Assembly (NCBI RefSeq): GCF_900199635.1
Contig: NZ_LT962687.1
Coordinates: forward strand, 977,501 to 1,041,500
Length of the DNA: 64,000 nucleotides
Direction of reading: 5' to 3'
Source of the DNA: Anaerotruncus massiliensis (ex Togo et al. 2026)
GTDB taxonomy: Bacteria > Bacillota > Clostridia > Oscillospirales > Ruminococcaceae
Shown here piece after piece: positions 9,328-19,309 of the stretch. Each line of letters begins with the position of its first letter. Positions within the stretch are counted from its first letter, which is position 1. A model generated the notes under the pieces. The model was not told where the DNA came from, did no database searches, and was given only the letters and a program-made list of their open reading frames with translations. The position numbers and the translations under genes were made by a program.

Positions 9328-10008
9328 CTACGCCAGCGCGATGGGGATAAAATCGGGGAGGGCGGAGACGCGGTAGTCGCAGCCGACCGTGTCGACGGCG
9401 TCCTCCGGCGCGAGCCAGCAGGTGGCGACGCCGGCGTTTCTGCCGCCCGCCATGTCGGAAGTGAGCGAGTCGCCCAGCAGGATGACGCGGGAGGGGTCGG
9501 GGTTCCCGGCTGCCGCGAGCACCGCGTCGAAATATTCCTTGCGCGGCTTTTGGAAGCCGATCTCCTCCGAGATGAACATGTCCGAGATGAGCGGGCGCAG
9601 GGGGGACTTTTCGAGCCGCCGCTTCTGGGTCGCGACAAGGCCGTTGGTGGCGATGTAGAGGGGGCGCTTTCCGGAAAGTGCCCGGCAGAGTTCGAGCGCG
9701 CCCTCGCGCAGATAGGCCCCCTCGCCGAGCGCGGCGGTGTAGGCGGCGTTGAAGGCGGCGGGGTCGAAGGACGCGCCGAGCGCGGCGGCGAGCCGCTCGA
9801 ACCGCCCGACCCGCAGGGCCTCCTGCGTGGTGCCGCCCTGCTCGTAGAGCCTCCAGAGCGCGTCGTTGATCGCGTGGTAGCGGGCGTGGACTTCTTCGTT
9901 GAAGGGGACGCCGAAGGCGGCGCAGGTGCCCGCGAGGGCCTCGCGGGCGGCCCGCCGGTAGTCGAAGAGGGTCTCATCCGCGTCGAGCAGAATGACGTCG
10001 TATTTCAT
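9328..10008 (-). CDS. HAD-superfamily nucleotidase, YjjG type
   Basis: 226 residues, full length. HAD motif I is DADET (9-13), the pattern typical of YjjG pyrimidine 5'-nucleotidases; motif II is IATNG, motif III the KPRKEYF lysine, motif IV LLGDSLTSDM. The helical cap follows motif I (about 20-90). Such enzymes remove phosphate from (non-canonical) pyrimidine nucleotides, but other small phosphates are possible. The start overlaps the 3' end of the symporter gene upstream by 35 bases in another frame, suggesting translational coupling in a two-gene unit. Confidence 0.85.
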   Translation of the reverse strand: MKYDVILLDADETLFDYRRAAREALAGTCAAFGVPFNEEVHARYHAINDALWRLYEQGGTTQEALRVGRFERLAAALGASFDPAAFNAAYTAALGEGAYLREGALELCRALSGKRPLYIATNGLVATQKRRLEKSPLRPLISDMFISEEIGFQKPRKEYFDAVLAAAGNPDPSRVILLGDSLTSDMAGGRNAGVATCWLAPEDAVDTVGCDYRVSALPDFIPIALA

Positions 10009-11389
10009 GGGAGGGTCCTCCTTTTTTGATACGTCCGAGGTAGTCGCGGGTGGCGGCGAACACCTCCGGGGAGAGCAGCAGCACCGCGATCAGGTTGGGT
10101 AGGGCCATGAGACCGTTGAAGGTGTCGGAGACGCTCCAGACGAGCTGGAGGCTGCCCACGCAGCCGACGACGGTCATGCCGATGAAGCAGAGGCGGTAGC
10201 CGATGCGGGCGCGTGCGCCGAAGAGGTAGTCGACGGCGCGTTCGCCGTAGTAGGACCAGCCGAGGATGGTGGCGAAGGCGAAGCAGCAGACGGCCAGCGT
10301 GATGAACACCCCGCCGAACCGGCCGAAACCGCTGGAAAAGGCGGCGATGGCGAGCTCCGCGCCGTCCCCGCCGAGCAGGTGCGCGCCCGAGGTGAGGATG
10401 GCCAGCGCGGTGATCGTGCACATGACGATCGTGTCGAAAAAGACCTCGAAGATTCCCCACATCCCCTGGCGGACGGGTTCCTTCACGTTGGAGGCGGAAT
10501 TGACGATGACCGAGCTGCCGAGCCCGGCCTCGTTGGTGAAGACCCCGCGCGCCACGCCGTAGCGGACGGCGTCCGAGAGGATGAATCCCACCGCGCCGCC
10601 CCCCGCGGCCCGCAGGGTGAACGCGTCGGATAGGATGGCGGAGAAGGCGGCGGGGATGCCGCGCCAGTTGAGGCAGATGATGAGAACGCCGCCGAGGGTG
10701 TAGGTGACCGCCATGAAGGGCACGAGCTTTTCCGTGACCGAGGCGAGCCGCTTGATGCCGCCGAGGATGACCACCCCGGCGAGGGTGGCGACGGCGATGC
10801 CGACGGCGAGCGGGGAGAGGCCGAAGGAGGAGGCGAGCGCCCCCGAAATGGAGTTGGCCTGGGTCATGTTGCCGATGCCGAAGGAGGCGGCCGCGCAGAA
10901 GACGGCGAAGAGGACCGCGAGCCAGCGGCAGCCGAGCCCCCGCTCGATGTAGACCATCGGCCCGCCGACCCATTTGCCCTGGGCGTCGCGGTAGCGGTAG
11001 CGGTTGCCGAGGACGTTTTCGGCGTATTTGGTCATCATGCCGACGAGCGCGGAGATCCACATCCAGAAGATGGCCCCCGGCCCGCCCGCCGTGATCGCGG
11101 TGGCCACGCCGACGATGTTGCCGGTGCCGATGGTGCCCGCCAGCGCGGTGGCGAGCGCCTGGAACTGGGAGATCGCGCCGGGATCGCGCCGGTCGCGCAC
11201 ATCGGGGCTGCGGAAGATGGCGAAAAGGGTGCCGCGCAGCCACAGCCCGAACCGCCGGAATTGGAAAAAACCGGTGCCGACCGTGAAATAGAGGCCCGCG
11301 AGCAGCAGGAAGCCGATCATGACGGGCCCCCACACGAAGCCGCCGACCAGTTGGTTGAGCGTTGCGATCCCTTCCGCGAGTTTTTCCAT
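9974..11389 (-). CDS. Alanine/glycine:cation symporter (AGCS family)
   Basis: 471 residues with about ten to eleven membrane helices; imports alanine or glycine with Na+ (or H+). Family hallmarks are clear: FQALATALAGTIGTGNIVG near 74-92, GPGAIFWMW, GGPMVYIERGLG and the NEAGLGSS motif near 290. The C-terminus runs 35 bases into the following HAD gene, longer than needed for the fold. It is the first gene of that two-gene unit; no dedicated regulator is visible. Substrate specificity between Ala and Gly cannot be decided. Confidence 0.93.
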   Translation of the reverse strand: MEKLAEGIATLNQLVGGFVWGPVMIGFLLLAGLYFTVGTGFFQFRRFGLWLRGTLFAIFRSPDVRDRRDPGAISQFQALATALAGTIGTGNIVGVATAITAGGPGAIFWMWISALVGMMTKYAENVLGNRYRYRDAQGKWVGGPMVYIERGLGCRWLAVLFAVFCAAASFGIGNMTQANSISGALASSFGLSPLAVGIAVATLAGVVILGGIKRLASVTEKLVPFMAVTYTLGGVLIICLNWRGIPAAFSAILSDAFTLRAAGGGAVGFILSDAVRYGVARGVFTNEAGLGSSVIVNSASNVKEPVRQGMWGIFEVFFDTIVMCTITALAILTSGAHLLGGDGAELAIAAFSSGFGRFGGVFITLAVCCFAFATILGWSYYGERAVDYLFGARARIGYRLCFIGMTVVGCVGSLQLVWSVSDTFNGLMALPNLIAVLLLSPEVFAATRDYLGRIKKGGPSHEIRRHSARRG

Positions 11390-11479
11390 GCCATCCTCCC
11401 AGCGTGTTCCCGGGAAGTCCCGGAAACATCATAGCATTTTGCGCGCGGGCGCGTCAACGGCGCGTCCGGGCAAAAAAAT

Positions 11480-11508
11480 TTGATTTTTTGCAAATAATCC
11501 CATATAAT
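11480..11508 (+). promoter_or_regulatory. Promoter of the aldolase gene
   Basis: TTGATT and TATAAT spaced by 17. The leader contains a GC hairpin (GCGCCCGC/GCGGGCGC at about 11526-11546) before the GAGGAGGA ribosome-binding site. Confidence 0.85.
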
Positions 11509-11586
11509 AGAACCATTGCACAACCGCGCCCGCGTCCGGCGGGCGCGGGACGTACCATTCCAACATATGATCGAGGAGGACGAAAC

Positions 11587-12450
11587 ATGTTAGTATCGGC
11601 GAAGGACATGCTTACCAAGGCCCATGAGGGACATTACGCGGTCGGGCAGTTCAACATCAATAACCTTGAGTGGACCAAGATGGCCCTGCTTGCGGCGCAG
11701 GAATGCAATTCCCCCATCATTCTCGGCGTCTCCGAGGGCGCGGGCAAATATATGTGCGGCTTCGAGACGGTCGCGGCGATGACCAAAGCGATGGTCGAAA
11801 GCCTCGGCATCACCGTGCCGGTGGCGCTGCACCTCGACCACGGCAGCTATGAGGGCGCCAAAAGGGCGATCGCGGCGGGCTTCTCGTCGGTCATGTTCGA
11901 CGGCTCCCACTATCCGATCGAGGAGAACATCGAAAAGAGCAAGGAGATCATCGCGCTGGCCGCTTCCAAGGGCATTTCGGTCGAGTGCGAGGTCGGCGCG
12001 ATCGGCGGCGAGGAGGACGGCGTCGTGGGCGGCGGCGAGGTCGCGGACCCCGCCGAGTGCAAGCGCATCGCCGACCTCGGCGTGACGATGCTGGCGGCGG
12101 GCATCGGCAACATCCACGGCCAGTATCCTGAAAACTGGAAGGGCCTCAACTTCGAGGTGCTCAGCGAAATCCAGAAGCTGAACCCGTCGATGCCGCTCGT
12201 CCTTCACGGCGGCACGGGCATCCCGGCCGACATGATCAAAAAGGCGATCTCGCTGGGCGTCAGCAAGATCAACGTCAACACCGAGTGCCAGCTCTCCTTC
12301 GCCGCCGCGACCCGCGGGTATATCGAAGAGGGCAAGGACCGGCAGGGTAAGGGCTTCGACCCCCGTAAGCTGCTCGCGCCCGGCTGCGACGCGATCAAGG
12401 CGACCGTCAAGGAGAAGATGGAGCTCTTCGGCTCGGTCGGCAAGGCGTAA
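11587..12450 (+). CDS. fba: Class II fructose-bisphosphate aldolase
   Basis: 287 residues. Zinc-dependent aldolase cleaving fructose 1,6-bisphosphate to GAP and DHAP in glycolysis/gluconeogenesis. The metal site is visible: LHLDHG (near 79-84), VECEVG with the conserved Glu, GNIHG and VLHGGTG histidines, plus the phosphate-binding INVNTE segment. The start MLVSAKDML follows GAGGAGGA by six bases; longer in-frame extensions run across the promoter. Monocistronic, own promoter and terminator. Related GatY/KbaY tagatose aldolases share these motifs, so tagatose bisphosphate as substrate is a lesser alternative. Confidence 0.94.
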   Translation: MLVSAKDMLTKAHEGHYAVGQFNINNLEWTKMALLAAQECNSPIILGVSEGAGKYMCGFETVAAMTKAMVESLGITVPVALHLDHGSYEGAKRAIAAGFSSVMFDGSHYPIEENIEKSKEIIALAASKGISVECEVGAIGGEEDGVVGGGEVADPAECKRIADLGVTMLAAGIGNIHGQYPENWKGLNFEVLSEIQKLNPSMPLVLHGGTGIPADMIKKAISLGVSKINVNTECQLSFAAATRGYIEEGKDRQGKGFDPRKLLAPGCDAIKATVKEKMELFGSVGKA

Positions 12451-12460
12451 AGCATAAAGA

Positions 12461-12494
12461 AAAAACATCCGCCGGCTAAACCGGCGGATGTTTT
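12461..12494 (+). terminator. Terminator after fba
   Basis: A stem AAAACATCCGCCGG/CCGGCGGATGTTTT around loop CTAAA. Confidence 0.9.
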
Positions 12495-12623
12495 AGTTCT
12501 CACGCCTCCCCGGGACCCATACGTTTACGCCATTATTTTGTGCAGTCTTGCGCTATCTTTTCCCGCGTGAATCTGATATATTGACAGTAAAGACACAACG
12601 CCGCTCAGTTGGGAGGGGTTCTG

Positions 12624-13592
12624 ATGTTCAAAAAGTTTTTCTCCGTTTTGCTGGCGCTCTTCCTGCTTCTGCCCGGGCAGGCCGTGTCGGCGCAGGAAGC
12701 CGATTCCCTCTTTAACCGCGCACTGCGGAAGGAGCCCTATTCTGTGCTCGACGGCCGGCTGACCATCCGGATGCCGGCCGGAACCGAGGACGCGGCGATG
12801 CAGCCCGATATCATGGGACCCATGTCCTCCTCTGCGCGCGAGACCCGGCTGATGTCGGAAAATATCGGCGGCGCGGAGTTGGTTGTGTATGCGCAGGAGA
12901 TGTTCTGCTATTCCACCGGCGATTTTGTAAAGGATCTGGAAATCATCTTTTCATCCAACTGGGAGGACGCGGAGTTCGGTTATGAGCTGGCCTGCTCGGA
13001 GCCCGGTTTTTCGGCGGCAAAGCTCAAAATCCCCGCGACAGACCCACAGGGCGAAGCGATCCTCGTCAGTGCCGTGGTGGTGCGGACCGCCGACAACGGA
13101 CTCATTATGCTCTCTTTTCTGGTCACGCCCGAGGCCTACCGCTCCCCCGATCAATGCCGTGCGCTCTGCGACCGGGTGATTGCCACGCTGAAGCCGGGGG
13201 AACGGATGCTGAACACCGACGCCCGCAGGGAGACGCTGGATGCCGCGGGATACCAGATCAGCCTCGACAAGGATTATGTGGTGATCGAGCAGTTCGGCGT
13301 AGATTTTTTGGTCTACTACATCGATAAAGTGACCCCGCTGGGCACATCGGCCCCGTCGATGGGCATCTATCTGGGCTTCCACCCTTCGACGGACGGGAAG
13401 CCCTACGGTACGCAGAGCAAGGGCGCCATCCTCGGAAAGTCGGTCGTCTGGTCCGCCTCCGACAATCGCGTGGAGACGCTCACGACGCTGAAGGGCGGCA
13501 GCATGATGCACATCTTTATCACTGCCGACGATCAGGCCGACCGCGCCGCCCTCAAGAAGATGGCGCAGTCCCTCCAGGTAAAAACGAAGTGA
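12624..13592 (+). CDS. Secreted protein of unknown function
   Basis: 322 residues with a clear signal peptide (two Lys, then FFSVLLALFLLL, likely cut after AVSA near 23); no lipobox cysteine. After it, two beta-rich halves are visible (about 40-190 and 200-320), the first with LTIRMPAG and the second with QISLDKDYVVIEQF; I do not recognise either domain. GC content is slightly lower than the neighbouring genes. ATG is placed behind GGGAGGGG. It converges on another secreted unknown with which it shares a terminator. Role in the cell envelope is only inferred from the signal peptide. Confidence 0.75.
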   Translation: MFKKFFSVLLALFLLLPGQAVSAQEADSLFNRALRKEPYSVLDGRLTIRMPAGTEDAAMQPDIMGPMSSSARETRLMSENIGGAELVVYAQEMFCYSTGDFVKDLEIIFSSNWEDAEFGYELACSEPGFSAAKLKIPATDPQGEAILVSAVVVRTADNGLIMLSFLVTPEAYRSPDQCRALCDRVIATLKPGERMLNTDARRETLDAAGYQISLDKDYVVIEQFGVDFLVYYIDKVTPLGTSAPSMGIYLGFHPSTDGKPYGTQSKGAILGKSVVWSASDNRVETLTTLKGGSMMHIFITADDQADRAALKKMAQSLQVKTK

Positions 13593-13608
13593 TATGCACG
13601 GTGGTAAA

Positions 13609-13640
13609 AAGGCCCGGATTTCGCATGAAATCCGGGCCTT
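13609..13640. terminator. Bidirectional terminator between two secreted-protein genes
   Basis: A 14-bp perfect stem (AAGGCCCGGATTTC with its complement) with loop GCAT, A-tract before and T-rich after. Confidence 0.85.
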
Positions 13641-13651
13641 GCTTATTGCTT

Positions 13652-14719
13652 TCAGAGAGCCCCGGCGGTAATGATATAGTTGCCGAGCGTCCGGACCTTT
13701 GCCGAGAACGCTCCGCGCCCGTCGGAATCGGCGGTGTACTTGAAGCGGCTGGTCACGTCCTTGAGGTCGCCGGCTTCGGTCGCCTCATAGATGTGGATCT
13801 GCCTGTGGGGGACCGTCTCCTCGCCGTCGAAGGTGAGGTAGGGGTTCGTGAGGGTGAGCGTGCCGCCCTTCGCGTCGGGGTTGCCGCGGAAGAAGCGGGT
13901 GTACATCTCCCCGAGAGGGGCCGTGTGGTTGCGGCCGGTGTCGGCGCGACGGGTCGAAAGCTTGGGCGCGTAGAAGATGTCCGAGCCGGAGAGTTCGGCG
14001 ACGATGATGTCCTCGTCCTCCCAGGTGTAGTCGCTGTCCCCCTCCTGGGTCGGGGTGAGGACGATGTCCTCCGCGCCGATCGGGTGCTCGACGTCCTTGA
14101 AATAGAAGAGGTCGCCGTACCAGTCGGGGCTGGTTTTCAGGTAGGAGGAGGGGAAGAGGGTGTCCTCGGTGATGCGCAGCGTGTAGTCGATGACGATCTT
14201 CGCGCCGCTTTTGACCGCCAGCTCGGAGGCCGTACCGGTGTTCGCGCCGAGCGGGGAGACGGGCAGGGCGGTGTCCTTGACGGCGGTATAGGTCACCGTG
14301 AAGCCGATGCCGGTGTTGTCGTACATCCCGTCCTTCGAGAGGGACACGACAAAGCAGGCGCCCGCCCCGACGATCGGCTCGTCCGACTGGCGGATCGACC
14401 GCGCGTTCATCGCGTTGGCGGTCGTCTTGACCGAGCAGCGGAAGGCGGAGGAGTCGTAGAAGGCGGAGGAATCGGTGACCCGCCACAGCTTGCCCGAGTC
14501 GTCGTAGACCCGCTCGTCCGCGGCGACGGTCAGCGTGTTGCCGTAGACCGAATTGCCGTTCGCGAGGTAGCGGTGGGGGTCATATTCATAGACCTTGGCG
14601 ACGGCGGTCGTCTTGGAGTCGCCCGCGAGGGAGGGGGCTTTTTCCGCGGCGAAGGCGGGGGCCGCGAGGGAGAGCGCGCAGGCCAGCGCGAGCGCGGCGG
14701 CGAGAACGGAACGCTTCAT
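13652..14719 (-). CDS. Secreted protein of unknown function
   Basis: 355 residues with a classical Sec signal peptide (MKRS, hydrophobic core of Ala/Leu, cleavage probably after PAFA at 24). The mature part is beta-rich, with repeated Tyr/Asp/Thr segments (YDPHRYLANGN, DSSAFYDSSAF, TWEDEDIIVAEL) and no cysteine pattern apart from two isolated Cys. No anchor, lipobox or LPxTG motif is seen, so it is probably released or loosely wall-bound. Family not recognised. Divergent from clpB. Confidence 0.7.
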   Translation of the reverse strand: MKRSVLAAALALACALSLAAPAFAAEKAPSLAGDSKTTAVAKVYEYDPHRYLANGNSVYGNTLTVAADERVYDDSGKLWRVTDSSAFYDSSAFRCSVKTTANAMNARSIRQSDEPIVGAGACFVVSLSKDGMYDNTGIGFTVTYTAVKDTALPVSPLGANTGTASELAVKSGAKIVIDYTLRITEDTLFPSSYLKTSPDWYGDLFYFKDVEHPIGAEDIVLTPTQEGDSDYTWEDEDIIVAELSGSDIFYAPKLSTRRADTGRNHTAPLGEMYTRFFRGNPDAKGGTLTLTNPYLTFDGEETVPHRQIHIYEATEAGDLKDVTSRFKYTADSDGRGAFSAKVRTLGNYIITAGAL

Positions 14720-14883
14720 ATGAAATCCCTTCTTACAGATGAAAATTTTGGTGTAATCCTATGATATCCCCAAATCCGGCCCCCGTCAACCGCCGGGGGG
14801 CAAAGTTCAGAAACCGTTCAAATTCGCCGGGAATTGGGAAAAAACCAGGCACAATTCACAGGAAAAATGTTTACAATTTGTAC

Positions 14884-14943
14884 TTGATTTCCCCTGCGGT
14901 TTGGGGTACTATAGAGTTAGCACTCAAGGCAACAGAGTGCTAA
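14884..14943 (+). promoter_or_regulatory. clpB promoter with CIRCE operator
   Basis: TTGATT and TACTAT spaced by 17, then at 14917-14943 a perfect CIRCE element (TTAGCACTC, nine bases, GAGTGCTAA). This puts clpB in the HrcA regulon together with groESL. Confidence 0.95.
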
Positions 14944-14986
14944 AACACCGTATCAAACAGCTTTCACATAAAGGAGGAGGGTGTCT

Positions 14987-17593
<2,607 letters not shown>

Positions 17594-17599
17594 TAGGGA

Positions 17600-17632
17600 A
17601 GGGACGCGCCCGGCTGGGTGCGTCCCTTTTTT
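17600..17632 (+). terminator. Terminator after clpB
   Basis: A 12-bp stem (AGGGACGCGCCC/GGGTGCGTCCCT) with loop GGCT and six T. Confidence 0.9.
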
Positions 17633-17640
17633 AATCAGTT

Positions 17641-17990
17641 TTAGATTTTCCGACCGGCGGTCGCGGGGCTTTCTTCGCGCCCCTACAGGGCGCTTTTGTT
17701 GTGCCGCCTTCGGCGGCAGGGATTGCCAGGTCCCGCCCCGGCGGGTGGCTTTGGATTTTCCGACCGGCGGTCGCGGGGATTTCTTCGCGCCCCTACAGGG
17801 CGCTTTTGTTGTGCCGCCTTCGGCGGCGGGGATTGCCGGGTCCCGCCCCGGCAGGCGGGTCCATTTCTTGATCGCCCAAGAAATGGACGAAAGAAGGGCG
17901 CTCAAGGGGGCTCACTTGAAGAAGATGGGGGCGCAAAGCTCGCCCCCTTGAGAATCCCCCGTCGCGTGGAGTCCGCCAGCCGCGGAAAGA
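17641..17990. repeat. Interspersed GC-rich repeat, family A: tandem copies
   Basis: The 390-base gap between clpB and the xre gene holds two direct copies of a 110-bp unit (starting at 17644 and 17754), each with an internal hairpin GCGCCCCTACAGGGCGC, a GCCGCCTTCGGCGGC hairpin and a GGTCCCGCCCCGGC core. A tail with an inverted repeat around CCATTTCTTG...CAAGAAATGG and an AGGGCGCTCAAGGGG stretch follows. The same core plus tail recurs at about 36150-36310, and in reverse orientation at 36850-37130. No coding potential is evident. Confidence 0.75.
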
Positions 17991-18022
17991 AGACAAATGC
18001 CGAGGTATCAGCAAGAGGACGC

Positions 18023-18253
18023 CTACTGCGCCCGTTCGGGGTTCTCCGTCAGGCCCAGCAGGTAGTCGGTGGACACCCCGAAGTAGTCGGAGAGCAGCAC
18101 CAGCCGTTCCAGCGAGGTGGCTTTCTTTCCACGTTCCATGTCGCTGATCTGCACGCAGGAAACCTGAAGAAGCTCCGCAAGCGCGGCTTGGGGAACGGCG
18201 CATTTCGTCCGGAGGGCGCGGATTCTCTGCCCAAAAATTTCTTTGTCCAGCAT
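18023..18253 (-). CDS. Small XRE-family (Cro/CI-type) transcriptional regulator
   Basis: 76 residues, essentially a lone helix-turn-helix domain: GQRIRALRTKCAVPQAALAE (8-27), recognition helix in SCVQISDMERGKK and the FGVSTDYLLGL block closing the fold. No sensor domain. Such minimal repressors often control the neighbouring divergent gene. The gap to the divergent gene is AT-rich and holds TTAGC/GCTAA half-sites (18281-18285, 18303-18307, 18310-18314) that could be its operator. Confidence 0.82.
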   Translation of the reverse strand: MLDKEIFGQRIRALRTKCAVPQAALAELLQVSCVQISDMERGKKATSLERLVLLSDYFGVSTDYLLGLTENPERAQ

Positions 18254-18265
18254 ATCAAAATCCCC

Positions 18266-18294
18266 TTGAAAAATAAGCTCTTAGCGAATATAAT
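18266..18294 (+). promoter_or_regulatory. Promoter in the divergent xre gap
   Basis: TTGAAA and TATAAT spaced by 17. The TTAGC half-site lies inside the spacer and two GCTAA half-sites follow the -10, as expected for repression by the adjacent XRE protein (inference). Confidence 0.65.
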
Positions 18295-18372
18295 ACAATT
18301 AAGCTAAAAGCTAATACCAAATATTCTACTCTAAGGTAAATATCATTATATCATATCAGGAGGGGTTGCGCC

Positions 18373-18642
18373 ATGCTGTCGGAAGAATTTGAAGAATATC
18401 TGGGCGCGATGTACGAGCGGGCGCACCAGCGATTCCGGGAGAGCGGGGAGAGCCGCCTTTTGCGCGGGCGGCTGGACGACTGTGAGGCGGCCTGCCTGCA
18501 AAACGTCCATCCCAACGACCATTTTTTCGTCCATGACCTGCTGGCGGCTCTTGCCGACGCGGAAAGTGCGGAGGCGGAATACCTCTACCGGCAGGGCTAC
18601 GTGGACTGCGTGGAATCCTTAAAACAGTTGCATGTCCTCTGA
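18373..18642 (+). CDS. Small acidic protein of unknown function
   Basis: 89 residues, preceded by GGAGG at 18359-18363, eight or nine bases from ATG. Predicted mainly helical, acidic, with two Cys (41 and 78) and a His-Phe-Phe-His pair in the middle (NDHFFVHDLLAAL). It resembles short helical proteins often found beside XRE regulators in Firmicute mobile or accessory regions, but I cannot name the family. Divergent from the xre gene and probably controlled by it. Confidence 0.65.
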   Translation: MLSEEFEEYLGAMYERAHQRFRESGESRLLRGRLDDCEAACLQNVHPNDHFFVHDLLAALADAESAEAEYLYRQGYVDCVESLKQLHVL

Positions 18643-18682
18643 AAAAGGTGTATAATTCCCCCGTCTGAAAGGGGTTTTGACA

Positions 18683-19171
18683 ATGCAAGTGACCGTGAGG
18701 AAGTTCACCGCCGCCGACCTCCCGGCGATGACCGCCATCTGGAACGGGATCGTCGAGGAGGGGAACAGCTTTCCGCAGGACAAACCCTTCACGGAGGACG
18801 AGGCGCGGGAGTTTTTCGCGGCGCAGTCCTTCACCGGGGTCGCGGAGGCGGACGGGAAGGTGCTGGGGCTCTACATCCTGCATCCCAACAACGCGGGGCG
18901 CTGCGGGCATATCGCAAACGCCTCCTACGGGGTGGCGTCCGGGGCGCGGGGCCTCGGCGTGGGGGAAAAGCTGGTGCGTCATTCGCTGGAGATGTGCCCG
19001 GCGTGCGGATTCGTGGGACTCCAGTTCAACGCCGTCGTCTGCACCAATACGGCGGCGATCAAGCTCTATGAACGCCTCGGGTTCGAGCACATCGGCACGA
19101 CGAAAAATGGCTACCGCTTCAAGGACGGCAGCTACGCGGACCTCTTCCTCTTCAATAAGCCGCTCATCTAG
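18683..19171 (+). CDS. GNAT-family N-acetyltransferase
   Basis: 162 residues, one GNAT domain. Acetyl-CoA binding motif A is GARGLGVGEKLV (about 94-105); motif B ends with NTAAIKLYERLGFEHIG. Closest in pattern to phosphinothricin/Rim-like acetyltransferases of broad substrate range; the acceptor is unknown. ATG at 18683 follows AAAGGGG; an in-frame TTG lies six bases earlier. A perfect terminator follows. Separate from the preceding small gene by 40 bases on the same strand. Confidence 0.85.
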   Translation: MQVTVRKFTAADLPAMTAIWNGIVEEGNSFPQDKPFTEDEAREFFAAQSFTGVAEADGKVLGLYILHPNNAGRCGHIANASYGVASGARGLGVGEKLVRHSLEMCPACGFVGLQFNAVVCTNTAAIKLYERLGFEHIGTTKNGYRFKDGSYADLFLFNKPLI

Positions 19172-19176
19172 AATGA

Positions 19177-19216
19177 AGAATCCCCCTGCCGGCCATTGGC
19201 CGGCAGGGGGATTCTT
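19177..19216 (+). terminator. Terminator after the GNAT gene
   Basis: An 18-bp near-perfect stem (AAGAATCCCCCTGCCGGC and complement) with a short ATT loop. Confidence 0.85.
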
Positions 19217-19309
19217 GCGTCACGGGCGGCGCGCTGCCGGGAGGCGGAGCGCCCCACCTGAAACAAAAGTTTTTGGGGGTTCTAAGGGGGGATTTTTCAA
19301 AATCCCCCC

